DNA of 64,000 nt from Apiosordaria backusii (GCA_030549205.1 JAUKTV010000016.1:434001-498000), one strand, 5' to 3'. Counted from the stretch's first letter, positions 45,398 through 57,915 are shown. Notes: a model not told the origin generated them from the sequence alone. Numbers and translations: made by a program.

Positions 45398-46980
45398 ATG
45401 AGCCCTAGCGCAGAAGCAGCCACAGGTCGTGACGAACCGAGGGAAAAAGGTATTGCGACAGCGGATACCCTAATGTAAGCTTTTCTTGCTCCCTGTGGGT
45501 GATGCGCCCGTCACATTCGCGGCCGGTCGTGCTGACATTCTTCAACAGAGCTGGATGCGTCGCCTACGTTACAAAAGATGGCGAACCACGTCGCGCAACC
45601 ATCTTGGGTATCAGAGAAACAAAGAGTGGGCGTCAATGGTACGCAAACTTCGACAGTTTCAACAAACGTCTAGACGAGTGGGTGCCCCAGTCAAGGATAA
45701 ACTTCGACAAGGAGGTCGAGTGGCCGAACCCAGAAAAGGACAAACCAAAGGATCTGAAGATCAAGAAGACAACCGCAGCACCATCCAAAAGGCCGCAGCC
45801 ATCAAAGAAGAACCAGAAGCGAGTAAGCAAGAGGGAACAGTCAGTCGCATCCGAAGGCCAGACGCCACATCCCTGGACAGAATATGTCGAAAATGGGCAA
45901 CACAAGGACAAGAATCGGGAGACAGAGGAGAAGGCCATGGGGAGTTTGGAGGTGGGAGGAACGCCTGGCGTTCTTGGGCCAGATGAAATAGAGATTGACG
46001 AAGACGAAACGCCAGCCGGCGCCGCGAAAAAAGAAAGCCTTGGTCCATTCAGTCGCCAGCAAGAGATCGAGAAGCTCCGGACATCAGGGTCCATGACACA
46101 AAATCCAGCCGAAGTCTCACGGATTCGAAACATCTCACAGGTTGAGTTTGGGCGGTACGTGTTGTTCCCGTGGTACTTTTCGCCATATCCCGAGGTGTTC
46201 AGCCAGGAGGACTCGATATTCATCTGCGAGTTTTGTCTGAGCTACTATGCGGATATGAAGTCTTTTTCGAGACATCGGCAAAAATGCACCCTTCAGCACC
46301 CGCCAGGAAACGAGATCTATCGGGACGACTTTGTGTCATTCTTTGAAATTGATGGCAGGAGGCAACGGACATGGTGTCGGAATCTGTGTCTGTTGTCGAA
46401 GATGTTCCTTGACCACAAGACCCTTTACTATGACGTCGACCCATTTTTATTCTACGTCATGACGACTAGAGACGAGCGAGGGTGCCATATCATCGGATAT
46501 TTTTCCAAGGAAAAGGAAAGTACAGATGGTTACAATGTTGCGTGTATTTTGACGCTCCCACAGTATCAGCGCAAGGGCTATGGTCGTCTTTTGATCCAGT
46601 TTTCATACGAACTTTCCAAGATCGAAGGCAAGCTTGGGTCGCCAGAGAAGCCGCTTTCAGATCTGGGTCTTTTGAGTTACCGCCAGTATTGGTCAGAAAA
46701 CATCATCGACTTGCTTCTTGGCTTTAGCGAGAGGGACGAGAAATGCACCATTGAGACGATTGCACAGCACCTCTCCATGACAGCTACTGACGTCGAACAT
46801 ACCCTGCAAGCGCTGAAGATGCAAGTCTACCACAAGGGTGAGCACAAGATTGTGCTATCGGATAAGCTGGTGGAACAGAGGGCCAAGAGCAGGGCGAAGC
46901 AGAAGAGGCTGATTGATCCTGAACGGATCCAGTGGAAGCCGCCCGTATTTACAGCATCATCTAGAACTTGGGGTTGGTAG
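45398..46980 (+). CDS. ESA1: MYST histone acetyltransferase Esa1 (NuA4 catalytic subunit)
   Basis: Exons 45398-45474 and 45549-46980 encode 502 aa. Esa1 acetylates histone H4 and H2A in NuA4 and is essential in yeast. The first exon supplies 25 residues and joins at the Ile-Ala before GCVAYVTKDGEPRRA, the chromo-barrel domain (about 25-80) with FDSFNKRLDEWV. An acidic/basic linker follows. The MYST zinc finger has C252, C255 and C272 in FICEFCLSYYADMKSFSRHR. The acetyltransferase core has the autoacetylated lysine at about K316 (FLDHKTLYYD), the cysteine at about C358 (VACILTLPQ), the acetyl-CoA loop QRKGYG and the catalytic Glu at about E392 (SPEKPLSDLGL). The spacing of these residues equals that of yeast Esa1 (42 and 34 residues). 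The ATG at 45499 seen by a one-exon reading lies in the intron. Confidence 0.96.
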
Positions 46981-47588
46981 GATGATCCCAAACTTAGTGT
47001 TATGTGGCTAGGGATAGGCTCGATGGAGAATGAGGGCTTGCCAGTGCAGCTTATACCCCAGTGTAAACCGGCTGCGACGTTGGAGGTACTTTTGGCGCCC
47101 TCTCGGCAGGAGAAAAGGTCAGTCTACTCTACTAGACTCGCAGAACGTGAGGAGCTCGAGTGGTCTGAGTAAAAGCGTGTGGGCTGGTGTACATACCTTA
47201 CATAAATATACCTAGATATATAGAGATACACTGTCATCGACGTCTTGAGAGCATAAATATGTACCTAAGGTATGCAAGGTTCCTGACCAGATATGTTTAT
47301 AACGGGGTAATTAAACAGAACCCCACATTCGCGTTCCCCTTTTTGGCAGAAGCGCGTGTCCCGCGTTTTCTCGCGTTTCTATTGACTCGGTGGATCTTTC
47401 GTCTCGGTCCCTGACAACGCAGCTTCTTTGCGACACTCTTTCATCCCAGTCCAATTTTCCCCGCCCTGTTTTGGGTCGCATTTACAACTGAACAACCCAA
47501 CCGGCCACGACTGCAGCTGTGTCTCTTCGCACCGGCTGTAAAGAGACAATACCACTTTTACGAGAAACAAAACTAATAGTAACAAAAA
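46981..47588. other. Intergenic: ESA1 3' end to MCM6 start
   Basis: 608 bases between two plus-strand genes. AT-rich words near 47205-47225 and 47250-47305 probably belong to the ESA1 3' UTR. The second half should contain the MCM6 promoter. No motif is called. Confidence 0.5.
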
Positions 47589-50583
47589 ATGGCAACACCA
47601 TCAGCCTCCAGCGATGCTGGGTTGATGATGTCGGATGGCCCTTCGAGGACACCCCGCGCCGGCGGAAGACAACAGTTCCCCTCCAGTGGAAGACCCCGTG
47701 GTCCTCCCTCCGAAAGTCTTGGTGCGCCCAGTGACGATGAAGGTGCTGGTGGAGGCGATGGTTTCGCAGACGACCAGGTCCCAGTGAGAGCCAGACCGAC
47801 AGATCCTGCCAGTATTCCCCGGGTAGAAGATAGCATCGGGCGCATGGTGCAGGATCACTTTGAGAATTTTATCGAGGGGTATGTTCCCTGCGGTCTTTCC
47901 TTTGGCAGAAAATATATGTACTGACTTTTCATGATAGATTCGTCGAGACGCCGACTTCCTCTGGCCAGCCTACCTCATCAGCCGTGACTACAGACCGCTA
48001 TTACGTCGCCCAGATCCACGGCATGCGCACTTATCAGCTGTCGACCCTGTATGTCGACTACAAGCACCTCCTGAGCTGGAACAATGGCGCCCTGGCCGAC
48101 GGTATCATGAACTCTTACTACCGCTTCCTGCCCTTCCTGACAGCGGCGCTGCACAATCAAATCGCAAAACACGAGCCTCAATATTTCAGAGAACACAGAC
48201 AACCAACTGCATCGAGCCAACATCATGGTACTGGGAGCAGCACGTTGGGTGGACAGGCACTCAGTCCGAAATGAACAGCAAAACCGCCAACCAGCAAACC
48301 GACAAGTTGTTTGCCATCGCCTTCTACAATCTCCCCCTCGTATCACGAGTCAGGTCGATGAGAGCACGAAATGTTGGCCAGCTGTTGAGCATCAGCGGAA
48401 CCGTTACCCGCACATCTGAAGTCAGGCCTGAACTGGCCCTTGCGACCTTCGTATGTGAAGGCTGCAGAGCTGTTGTCCCAGATGTCGAGCAGACCTTCCG
48501 GTACACAGAACCTACCCAGTGTCCCAACGCCACTTGCCAGAACAGAACTGCGTGGAGGTTAGATATCAGGCAGAGCACGTTTGTTGATTGGCAGAAAGTC
48601 AGGGTGCAGGAGAACAGCAGCGAAATTCCCACAGGAAGTATGCCAAGAACAATGGATGTGATTCTCAGAGGAGAGATTGTGGACAGAGCAAAGGCAGGAG
48701 AAAAGTGCATCTTTACAGGAGCTTTGATCGTGGTTCCCGATGTCAGTCAGCTGGGACTGCCCGGTGTTAGAAAAATGGCAGTGAGGGATGATAGGGGTGC
48801 TGATGCGGGTGGGAGTGGTGTTGGTGGATTGAAGGCGCTTGGTGTCAGAGACCTGACCTACAGGCTAGCATTCCTGGCCTGCATGGTCACGCCTGATTTG
48901 TCTTCCCTTGGTGCCTCTGGTGAGGCTCAGATCGTGGATGTGATTGGGAGCTTGAACGGCAATGTGGCAGTTGAGACAGCGGAAAGCCTGAAGGAGATGC
49001 AGGATGCCACGCTGAGCTCGTATACCCAGGCTGAGGTGGACGATCTCCGTGCCATGGTGCATAGCGATCACATCTATGCCAGGCTGGTGCAGTCGATTGC
49101 GCCTATGGTGTACGGCCACGAGATTGTGAAGAAGGGAATTTTGCTGCAGATGTTGTCTGGCGTGAGCAAGAGCACAGCGGAGGGCATGCAGCTTCGTGGC
49201 GACATCAATATCTGTATTGTTGGTGACCCATCTACCTCCAAGTCCCAGTTCTTGAAATACGTTTGCAACTTTGCTCCACGGGCAATCTACACTTCCGGCA
49301 AGGCCTCGTCCGCAGCTGGTCTTACAGCCGCCGTGGTCAAAGATGAAGAGACCGGTGAGTTCACCATCGAAGCCGGTGCCCTGATGCTTGCAGACAATGG
49401 TGTCTGCTGCATCGACGAGTTCGACAAGATGGATATTGCCGACCAAGTCGCCATCCACGAAGCTATGGAACAGCAGACCATTTCTATCGCCAAAGCCGGT
49501 ATTCAGGCCACTCTCAACGCTCGCACTTCTATTCTTGCTGCCGCAAACCCTGTTGGTGGTCGTTACAACCGCAAGACATCTCTCCGCGCCAACATCAACA
49601 TGTCCGCTCCTATCATGTCTCGTTTCGATCTGTTCTTTGTTATTCTCGATGAGTGCAACGAGCAAGTCGATCGCCACTTGGCCTCACACATTGTCGGCAT
49701 CCATCAGCTGCGTGACGAAGCTGTCGTGCCAGAGTTCTCAACCGAACAGCTGCAAAGATACATCCGTTTTGCCCGGACCTACCGGCCAGAGTTCACTGAC
49801 GAGGCCAAGGAGGTGCTCGTGCAAAGGTACAAAGATCTCAGAGCTGACGACGCCCAGGGCGGCATTGGCAAAAACAGCTACCGCATCACGGTCAGGCAGT
49901 TGGAAAGTATGATCCGATTGTCGGAGGCTATTGCCAAGGCGAATTGTGTGGAGGATATCACGCCAGAATTCGTCAACGAGGCTTACAATTTGCTGAGGCA
50001 GAGTATTATCTCTGTTGAGCACGACGATGTCGAGGTTGACGAGGAGGATGAGCAACCAGTTGAAGATGGAGATACTTTGAGGGCAGCTGCTGACGCTGCC
50101 TCTGGGTCTGTGCCCCCCGAGGCTGATGGCGAGGGCGATACAGCCATGGGAGATGCTTCCGCCGCCGCGGCACACAAGGAGAAGCAAACCATCTCGTACG
50201 ACAAGTACATCTCGATTGTCAACATGCTCGCGTCCAAGGTTGCCGAGGACGAAACCACAGGCAGTGGCGAGGGCATTGAAGGCGAGGAACTTGTGCAATG
50301 GTACTTGGAGCAGAAGGAGGAGGAACTGACTGGGGAGGAGGAATACGAGCGGGAGTTGGCATTGGCGAAGAAGGTCCTTAAGAAGATGGTCAAGGTATGT
50401 CATTTCTAATCCACCTTAGTGTTGAACAATCGGCTGACATGAACGAAACAGGACAACATCCTTATGGCTATTCGAGGCCAAGGAATGCAGGAGGACACGG
50501 AGGATGGCCAGGCTGGATCCTCGGCCGCGGCGCAGAAGATCGTCTATGTGTTGCATCCCAACTGTGCGGTTGAGGAAGTGTAA
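47589..50583 (+). CDS. MCM6: MCM6 replicative helicase subunit, with a one-base frame break in a linker
   Basis: MCM6 is one of the six subunits of the MCM2-7 helicase. Exons: 47589-47878, then 47938 onward, and 50452-50583 after an intron at 50395-50451 (GTATGT, CTGAC branch site). The N-terminal frame (YYVAQIHGMRTYQLSTLYVD, HEPQYFREHRQPTASSQHH) reaches a TGA at 48272. The remainder is in the frame that contains NSKTANQQTDKLFAIAFYNL. The zinc finger CEGCRAVVPD...CPNATC, IPTGSMPRTMDVILRGEIVD, Walker A GDPSTSKSQFLKYV, Walker B CCIDEFDKM and SRFDLFFVI are intact. No canonical intron of normal size restores the frame between 48228 and 48294. A one-base loss (for example in the GGG at 48247-48249) would. 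Since MCM6 is essential, an assembly error is the likeliest reading. Confidence 0.9.
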
Positions 50584-51194
50584 GCTGATCTATAGAATAA
50601 CGAAATGTCTAGTTAAGATGGATGGGTACTTGTGTAAGCATGGAATGGAAGGCAAAGCGAACTGGCTAGGAGCATGGAGTTGTATATCACATCATTTTCA
50701 ATGATACCTACTTACCTTCTCAGGTAATCTAACTGTCGCATACATTTTGATAAAACAGTGTTAAAGGCGCCAAAAATGTGGCTTTGGTTTCAATCGATCC
50801 CTCGACCAGAAGAAGATTTCACCTCTAGAGCCATGGGATGAAAAGTACCTGAATTCCCAAGAGGTCGGAACAACATCTGTAGGACCACAAAGGAATCCAC
50901 GCTCTGTCGCGGTTGACCGATGCGCCAAACAGTAGGTGACAACTCCTTTACTTTGGTACATGGGCCTCCTAAATAAAGCCTTACCTAGGTATAAAGGGAT
51001 GACGGTCACACTCATCCTTGTGCTGTCAAAACACCAGATGAACGACATGTTACAACGGGCAGCTGGCAACCACGCATGCTTGGTCAAATCGCAACCAGAG
51101 CCGACCCTTTTTTTTTGCCTACAACTTTCCACGTGTGCTATCTACATATATCCAGTAATGACAGTCGTCTTATTTTCTCCCCCTATGTTCCTCA
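50584..51194. other. Convergent 3' regions of MCM6 and the deacetylase gene
   Basis: 611 bases between facing stop codons. No gene is recognised. It presumably contains both 3' UTRs. Confidence 0.55.
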
Positions 51195-53637
51195 TCAAGT
51201 CAAGGCCGGCGCCTTCGGATCCTCCAAGCACTGATCAACCCTCATCAACCTCTTCCCGCTCGCCTTGGCCAACCTGATGAACTCGGGCAACAAATCCACC
51301 GTGCTCTGATGCAAGTAATGCATCACCATCAAGTTCCCACCCTTTGCCAAATCTCGTTTGAACGCATCGAGTTGCTTCTCCGGGGTGGGCGAGTCAGCCC
51401 AGAGCCAGTCTTCCACATCGATGCTCCAGCCTACGATATACGGCTCCGGATCGTTCAGGTTTGCCGCTAGGCGCTGCCGCATGCGAGCACCTTCTGTTCC
51501 GAAGGGAGGGCGGAAGTATGACGATCTCAAAGTAGGAAAAACCTGGCGGACGGCACCAATGTCGTTTTGGATCTCCCAGTCGATGGCTTGCTCGGTGGGG
51601 AGGCCTTCGATCTTGGGGTGGGTGTAGCTGTGGAGGGCGATTTGGTGGCCGCGGGAGGCCATGTCTTTGTAGGCTGCTGCTAGGCCGTTGTTGGGGTCTA
51701 ACAGCGGCAGACCGACGGTGAAGAAAGTGAGGGGGATGTTAGCTTCTTTGAGGATGTCCATCACTTGTGGGAGGAACTCTGGGTTTCCGTCGTCGATGGC
51801 AAAGGCGAAGGAGTTGGGGCGGGTGCAGGCGAAGACGAGCCTGCCTGAGGCTAACTTGGGCGGGATTTTGAAGTTGGACGGGAGAGAGGTGGTGATTTCG
51901 ATCTTGGTAATGGTGGTTGGCTCCGAGGTGTAGAAGCCGCGGAGGTTGAAACCGATGACGCGGCCGAGGTTGACGCTGAAGTGGTTGAGGGGGACGTAAA
52001 TGTCTGTTGCGGTTGCATAGCGAGATGCTTCTACCGAGTCCCATGTCTCGGGATAAGGGGCCATCGTCTCATTGCATTTGGAGTTGTGCTGCTGAAGGGC
52101 GATGCTAAACTTGTTGCTGCCCGAGTAGGCAATATGGAGATAGCCTCCCGTCAGGTTACGGAGGTCAGCACACTTGTTGGCCAGTTGGGTGTTCCAACTC
52201 TGGTCAGAGTCATTGGTACGTATCGTCATGGCATTGTTTCCAAATGTGACTGCCATGTCCTCATCCGGGCCGTGCCATTCGCCTAACGAGTTGGTATTCT
52301 CGTTGCTAAATGTGTCAATAACATAGCCCTTGGCACTTGGGGCTGCCACCTGGGCTGTTGTCCGTGTGATAGCGGATGGCGCTGGGGCCGCTGCTGGCAC
52401 TATGTACTCGGTGGCTGTTGATCCACAGTAAAATGACATGGGGCCGAGGATGATACCTGCATTCAGACCGGAAAAGTAAATCATATCAAGTTTTGTCGTG
52501 TCGACACCACTGAAGGCTGAAAGGGGGAAAGAGTAAAGCTTCTCGGTCCCGTCAAATGTCCACTTCAGCTGTGCCGTCGTCAAAGTGGTTGTCTTGACAT
52601 TGGTTGAACCACAGGTATCGGACCATCCCAGAGCCACTGAGAAGCTTGTTCCTCGAGCGGCCCTGATTCTCAATGAAATACCACCATATCTGTTGTTGGC
52701 ATTCAAACAGCCAAACTGGCTGTAAAAATATGAGTTGGTATCTTTGGGGTAAAGAAGGACCCTGTTGCTGCTCACGACAACACTGGACATGGTACCGTCA
52801 TCGCTTGTGGCCTGTCCCATAGCATTGTAGCCCAAGAATGTGAGCCGGGATTGGGAAGCCCAGTCATCTATCAACAAGTTGGAGCACGTTGCGGGCTGAC
52901 TAGTGGTAACTGGTGGTGAGGTCGTAGATCGAGTTGCAGTCGGACCGATGGTTGACCTTGTTGGTATGCCTAAAACTGTTAGAGACACTGAATTTGATTC
53001 TGGAGAGACATGGACATACTTGTAACACCAGGAGACGTAGACTGGGCCACATTTCCACATATCCATGTGATATTGCCGATTGACCACTGGACATTGGGCT
53101 GTGAGAAGACAGCCCAGACCCATCCGACAACAGCATCGTAGTTGGGTTCGTTGTCAAAGCCAATCAAAGGGACATTGACAGTCTGGCGGCTACCTGTTAA
53201 GTTCTCAATGATGGTATAGTGACTTTTGTATGTCCCATCGTTGGCGCTACAAGACGAAGTGGTTTGTAGCTCCAGGGCAAATGAAGCGCCAGCGGGGCCC
53301 TGAACAGTGAACTGGAGTCCTCCATACCCGTTTGTAACAGCGGTTTGACATTCGAATGATTCATAAAAGTACGACGTGGAGTCTCTCGGGGTAAAGATGA
53401 CTTGACCCGCTGCAGCGGCGATAAAATCCATTGAGCCATCGTCTGTTCTTTGTTAGACACCAGAGGACAACGGCAAGGAGATTACTTACCGCCATTTGGT
53501 GACTCCAGATTATTGACACCGCTCGTCCATTTGGTGAAGTTGTCAATAACGAGGTTAGATGTGCAGGCCTGAGCGTTTGTTCCGGTGGCAGTCAAGATGC
53601 CGACCAGCCCGGCGGTTAACCAGCGCTTGAATAACAT
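51195..53637 (-). CDS. Secreted polysaccharide (chitin-type) deacetylase with three N-terminal binding-like modules
   Basis: Exons 53637-53490, 53442-53020 and 52969-51195 on the minus strand encode 781 aa. The protein begins with a signal peptide (LFKRWLTAGLVGILTATGTNA, cut probably near AQA). Two related beta-rich modules follow, recognisable by matching signatures TPRDSTSYFYESFEC and YPKDTNSYFYSQFGC. A Ser/Thr/Pro linker at the second intron joins them. A third module (YVIDTFSNENTNSLGEWHG) precedes the NodB domain. The NodB motifs are complete: IDDG at about 582-585, HSYTH at 637-641, RPPFG at 677-681, DVEDW at 708-712 and a late His in MVMHYLHQS. Such enzymes remove acetyl groups from chitin or related wall polymers. 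It is predicted to be secreted; the exact substrate is not certain. Confidence 0.88.
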
Positions 53638-55347
53638 GTCAGGCGTCGAATAATTTTGAGAGTATGGAGGGACAGTGGGTTGGTTGCAAGTCAAACTTTG
53701 AAGAGCATCGCATGTATATGTGCTATCCCCATTGCCCCTAAGGCGGATCACATTTGGCCAGGGATTTCGGCTTGCGCCATGACTGCTCCATGGAGAAAAA
53801 GGAGTCTGGAAGCTGCTCCTCAAAATGAATGTAACAAAGTCGATGGTTCATCGATCGCAGTGGAACGTCGAGTGGGCTCAGCTTATAGGGCTTACGCCAT
53901 GAACACCCATTTTCTGGCAAGAAAATAGAGTGCAGCGGCATGGAAGAAGGGATAAATTCACAGTTGGCGAGCTGACCTCGCAGGCCCCTTCGCTTACCTC
54001 CGCGGATTGCAACTCCAGAATTCTTGATGAGGCTTGTCAGTGCTTGTCGAAGCTTGTCTGAGAATCCAATGTGCCCAGTCAATAGTTCGAGAAACGAATT
54101 ACCAGGTAAGTAAGTTGTATTGTTGATCGAGTCCAGATATGAATGAATCACGGCCACTGCCTTGCCATCCTAGGTGTCCAGCTTGAGTGCAATGACCGAT
54201 CCATCAACCAAAAAAGTACCTTACCCAACGTCTGGGGAAACCCTCAATCGAAACGTAGACTATACTATTAAAGCGTCTCGGTATCCGTGAGCAAGTTTGC
54301 CATCAATTTTCACTCATCAGTCCCAGTGCCTGTGGAAGAAAAGTGGGTGCAGAAGTTGAATGGACGTTTAATTTAGCAGTGCGGAGACTTCTCGGCACTC
54401 GCACCGAGGCAGCCAAGTGCTTGGCACGCAGATCCCGTGGTGCCAAGGTGCTGGGGTCGAACTGAGATTCAGGGGTGAGCCCCGAGTGCCCTGACAAGTA
54501 GGTGTGATGGTTAATCAAGAGAGCATCAGGAGAATCGGTTTCTCGGCACGGTTAGCTGTCACTTTTTCATAAAAGTCTTTGATCCTTGCTTAAACGTTAC
54601 TTCGAATCTCCGATATGGTTCCACGCCAGCAAGATCGGTATTCAGCCGAGTGGCTATTCTCTGCATCTCAGCTTGTTTAAATCGGCAATGAACTTCACCG
54701 GGCAGTCTGTTCAATGACCTAACAAATCCTTGTACAGTTGGGTGTATAAAGACAGGTTCGGAATTATAATAGGCGCAGGCATCCTGTTTACAATGGCAGA
54801 ATGTATAGCGCTCAGCTTCTGTAGGTACGCATAACATATCCCGAATTTATCTGTTGGTATGTTGTCAAAAGGGTGATCTGACAGATTGATACACACATTC
54901 CAATACGTACCTCCCAAACACACAACGACATATACGGTTGCTCCTTAATGACTTGGAAGCATTGTGTCCATATGTATCGTTGAGGTCCTGAGGAGCAGAG
55001 TGAATGCATCGCTGTATCGGTTAGTTGTGTTGTGATTTGGACGGGTATCCATAGTCAGTATCTGGGGTAGACGTGTCTCTAGGTCAGGCGGGGGAGTGTT
55101 CTGTTATCTAGGCGAGTATATATGCTGAGAAAAGAAGTCAAGTCTCTTGGTAGAGGTGTCTTTATAACTATTGAACAGGCGTCGAAAGAATCTCTGCGTG
55201 CCCATTACAACAGAACAGATTTGCTAAGGTACACGAAGACATTTTTCGTCTTGAAAGCTGCATAGTGTACCTGCAATTGACATCGTTGACCCGATTGCCC
55301 CATGGTGGGGCCTGCTATCTCCACGTGATGATACCCGCCCCACTGAA
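53638..55347. other. Divergent upstream region of the deacetylase gene and TRS85
   Basis: 1.7 kb between oppositely oriented genes. The middle (about 54500-55150) is somewhat AT-richer. Open frames of up to 139 codons carry no recognised domain. Confidence 0.5.
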
Positions 55348-57915
55348 ATGCCGCCCAATTGGCCAGAACCCACTTGTAGCAATCATCACCCAATTGCTCC
55401 CCCGACAATTGAACCCACTGAACTGAGGAGGTCCCAGTCTCCAGCCTCGATACGCCTACCCGTATTTGCGACAGAACCGTATCCTACAATAGCAAGCACT
55501 CGGCACAACCAAAATCACAACGCCAGGCTGTCCATTTCCACAGTCGTCCCTAATATCAGCTCCATGCAACCCCACGAAGATGCGGTCCAAACACCATCGC
55601 CGGTTCAGTCCCCTCCTCTCGCGGCCTCCTCCATAATGCGATCCCTCTCCGGGCCGCAAAAACCCCGGCCAGGTGCATCCTCCATTCTTTCTTCACCAAC
55701 AATCGACCCCCTTTCACAATCGGAATTTTCTTTGCCAATACGGACAAACAGCACTGGTCGTCGTCCACAGTCAGCCTCCCTCTTTCGTTCCACCATTCTC
55801 AACAACACACCACCTGGCTCGCCGCGAGATGCCTCCCCCGCTTCCACCTTTCGATCCACCAGATCTCCAGCACGCACGATGACAGGGTCGATATTCGCCG
55901 GAACAGCAGGATTTAAAGCTTCTTTACTAGACACGGGAGCTGCAGATTCCCCCGGAGACCCGCTTAACCTCGTTCTGAAGAGCTTTGTACCCCATGTCGC
56001 AATACACGCCAGCCAGGATGTCGATGATCTGGTCAATGCAAAGGGGTTTCAACAAGGGCTGTGGGAGCTTCTTCGCCCGTTTGGGGAGCGGGTCATGGGG
56101 AAAGTAAATGTGAGGGATAGCAACGGGGTATCAAGAGCATGGGAGGACTTCTCGCTCAGGTTCACCAAGTTTGGGGATCACTCCAACTTACAAATGCCAG
56201 ATGCGCTGGATGGGTTGAACGGCTCAGAGAAACAGGGAGGCAGGAGGAAAGAGGACCCAATACTGGATGTGGAAAAGGTTGTGGAACGACATCTCAGTTT
56301 CGCTGAGGAAGCATTCAGAGGGACGGTCGAGCCGCAAACACCGACAAGGATGGGACTAGACGTGGAAGCAACATCTCCTTACTATGCTCTTTACCTTCGG
56401 AGGCTGCTATCTGGCATGCCGCTCGCACCACACGAATCATTCACTCACCCCGTTGCTTGTGTGATGGCCATCAGCTCCCGAAACCCGAACCCTATTGAGG
56501 CGTTGCACCGACTGTACACGGAAACGAGGGAAGGGGAGAAGCGGTATCCCGTGTGGGTGGACGGGGAATACCTACGATATTACATTTTGGTGCATGACGA
56601 AGAGAATAGCGACATCAGCAAATCCATGGCCCTTTTCGAGCAGATGAAGAGAAACTTTGGCTTGCACTGTCACTTGCTGAGGCTAAGGAGCTCCGAAAGC
56701 GCCGAAACAGACGACGACAGCATACCATTGCCGAGGAGCGACTGGATGACCGCAGCTGAGGAACTGGCGGATATCGAGGAGAGTGAGACCAAGGAGGATT
56801 TTGAGGATCCAACGCGACATATTTTCGAGTCGGATGCCACAGCAATACGGACCTTTGTCAGAGAAATGGCAACACAGTCTCTGATCCCAACCATGGAGCG
56901 CAACATTTCGGTATGGAATGATCAAGTGGCCTCAAAACGGAAGGGAATCAGTGGGCGATTCATGAGTCTGTCCAAAAGATGGGCATTTGGCAGCTCAAGT
57001 AGGTCATCTGGGATAGCCAGCTCATCGAGCAATTACGATGTGTCTGGATTTTACAGACCGGACAGCCCCGAGGCTATTATGCGTCGATTGGCAGATTTTG
57101 CTTTCATGCTTAGGGACTGGAAGCTGGCCATGTCGACGTATGACCTCTTAAGAACCGATTTTCAGAACGACAAGGCCTGGAAATATCATGCGGCTGCCAA
57201 CGAAATGGCGGCTTTCGCTCTGCTCATCATGCCGCAAAATATGTCATCCAAAACACGCATCGAGACGATCAACCAGATGCTTGACAACGCCTTTTATTCT
57301 TATCAGACACGGTGTAATTCACAGTATGGTGCCACGCGTTGTATAGTGCTCGCGCTAGAGTTATTGCGGCTCAGAGGCGGGTCGGGGATAGACGAGGCTG
57401 TCAGATGGGGGATAAAGGTGCTAGAATCGAGGTTAATGGGCAAGATTGGTGACGCACTGCTCAAAGAACGCATGGCAATTTGCTACGCCTCCAAGTCAGG
57501 GGCTGGCTCCCAGGCGTGGGGAAGCAGAAAACGGAAGTCGGCTCTCTGGAGTGTGCTCGGTGCCGAGGCCTGGGTTGCCCAGGAGAAGTATATCCAAGCT
57601 CAAAAATGTCTGAATGAAGCCAGAAAGATGTATTCACTGTTACCAGGGGAGAACGGAATTCAGAGATTTGAGGTGGCGAGCGACTTTTTGGCGCTGCTGA
57701 ACGACCAAGTCAAACAAGGCTTACAAGTTGATTTATTGGGGCCCGAGGAGAATTTGGTAGATGTGGAAGAGGAGACATTTGATAATGACGACAGACGGAC
57801 GAGGAGGACGAGTCTGATCAACCCTCTTGGAGGAGGGGCTGTTGCGGGAATGGAAACGGCGCCTTTGCAGAGTCAAGGAGACGCAAGCGGTCCAAGTAGG
57901 GACGGGTTTGGTTAA
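55348..57915 (+). CDS. TRS85: TRAPP-III subunit Trs85/TRAPPC8
   Basis: A single exon of 855 aa from the ATG at 55348. Trs85 directs the TRAPP complex that activates Ypt1/Rab1 in autophagy and early secretory traffic. The first 200 residues are Ser/Pro-rich and poorly conserved, so a start at a later ATG (55564) is possible. Conserved family parts are FVPHVAIHASQDVDDLVNAK, GFQQGLWELLRPFGERVMGK, YYALYLRRLLSGMPLAPHES, FTHPVACVMAISSRNPNPIE, SPEAIMRRLADFAFMLRDWK and AMSTYDLLRTDFQNDKAWKY. A run resembling the TPR-like part follows (ARKMYSLLPGENGIQRFEVA). The length is in the normal range for filamentous fungi. Confidence 0.92.
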   Translation: MPPNWPEPTCSNHHPIAPPTIEPTELRRSQSPASIRLPVFATEPYPTIASTRHNQNHNARLSISTVVPNISSMQPHEDAVQTPSPVQSPPLAASSIMRSLSGPQKPRPGASSILSSPTIDPLSQSEFSLPIRTNSTGRRPQSASLFRSTILNNTPPGSPRDASPASTFRSTRSPARTMTGSIFAGTAGFKASLLDTGAADSPGDPLNLVLKSFVPHVAIHASQDVDDLVNAKGFQQGLWELLRPFGERVMGKVNVRDSNGVSRAWEDFSLRFTKFGDHSNLQMPDALDGLNGSEKQGGRRKEDPILDVEKVVERHLSFAEEAFRGTVEPQTPTRMGLDVEATSPYYALYLRRLLSGMPLAPHESFTHPVACVMAISSRNPNPIEALHRLYTETREGEKRYPVWVDGEYLRYYILVHDEENSDISKSMALFEQMKRNFGLHCHLLRLRSSESAETDDDSIPLPRSDWMTAAEELADIEESETKEDFEDPTRHIFESDATAIRTFVREMATQSLIPTMERNISVWNDQVASKRKGISGRFMSLSKRWAFGSSSRSSGIASSSSNYDVSGFYRPDSPEAIMRRLADFAFMLRDWKLAMSTYDLLRTDFQNDKAWKYHAAANEMAAFALLIMPQNMSSKTRIETINQMLDNAFYSYQTRCNSQYGATRCIVLALELLRLRGGSGIDEAVRWGIKVLESRLMGKIGDALLKERMAICYASKSGAGSQAWGSRKRKSALWSVLGAEAWVAQEKYIQAQKCLNEARKMYSLLPGENGIQRFEVASDFLALLNDQVKQGLQVDLLGPEENLVDVEEETFDNDDRRTRRTSLINPLGGGAVAGMETAPLQSQGDASGPSRDGFG

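Noticed and set aside
45499..45548. ATG at 45499 as ESA1 start in a single-exon model
   Set aside because: This part lies in an intron; the joined exon 45398-45474 gives the conserved entry to the chromo-barrel domain.
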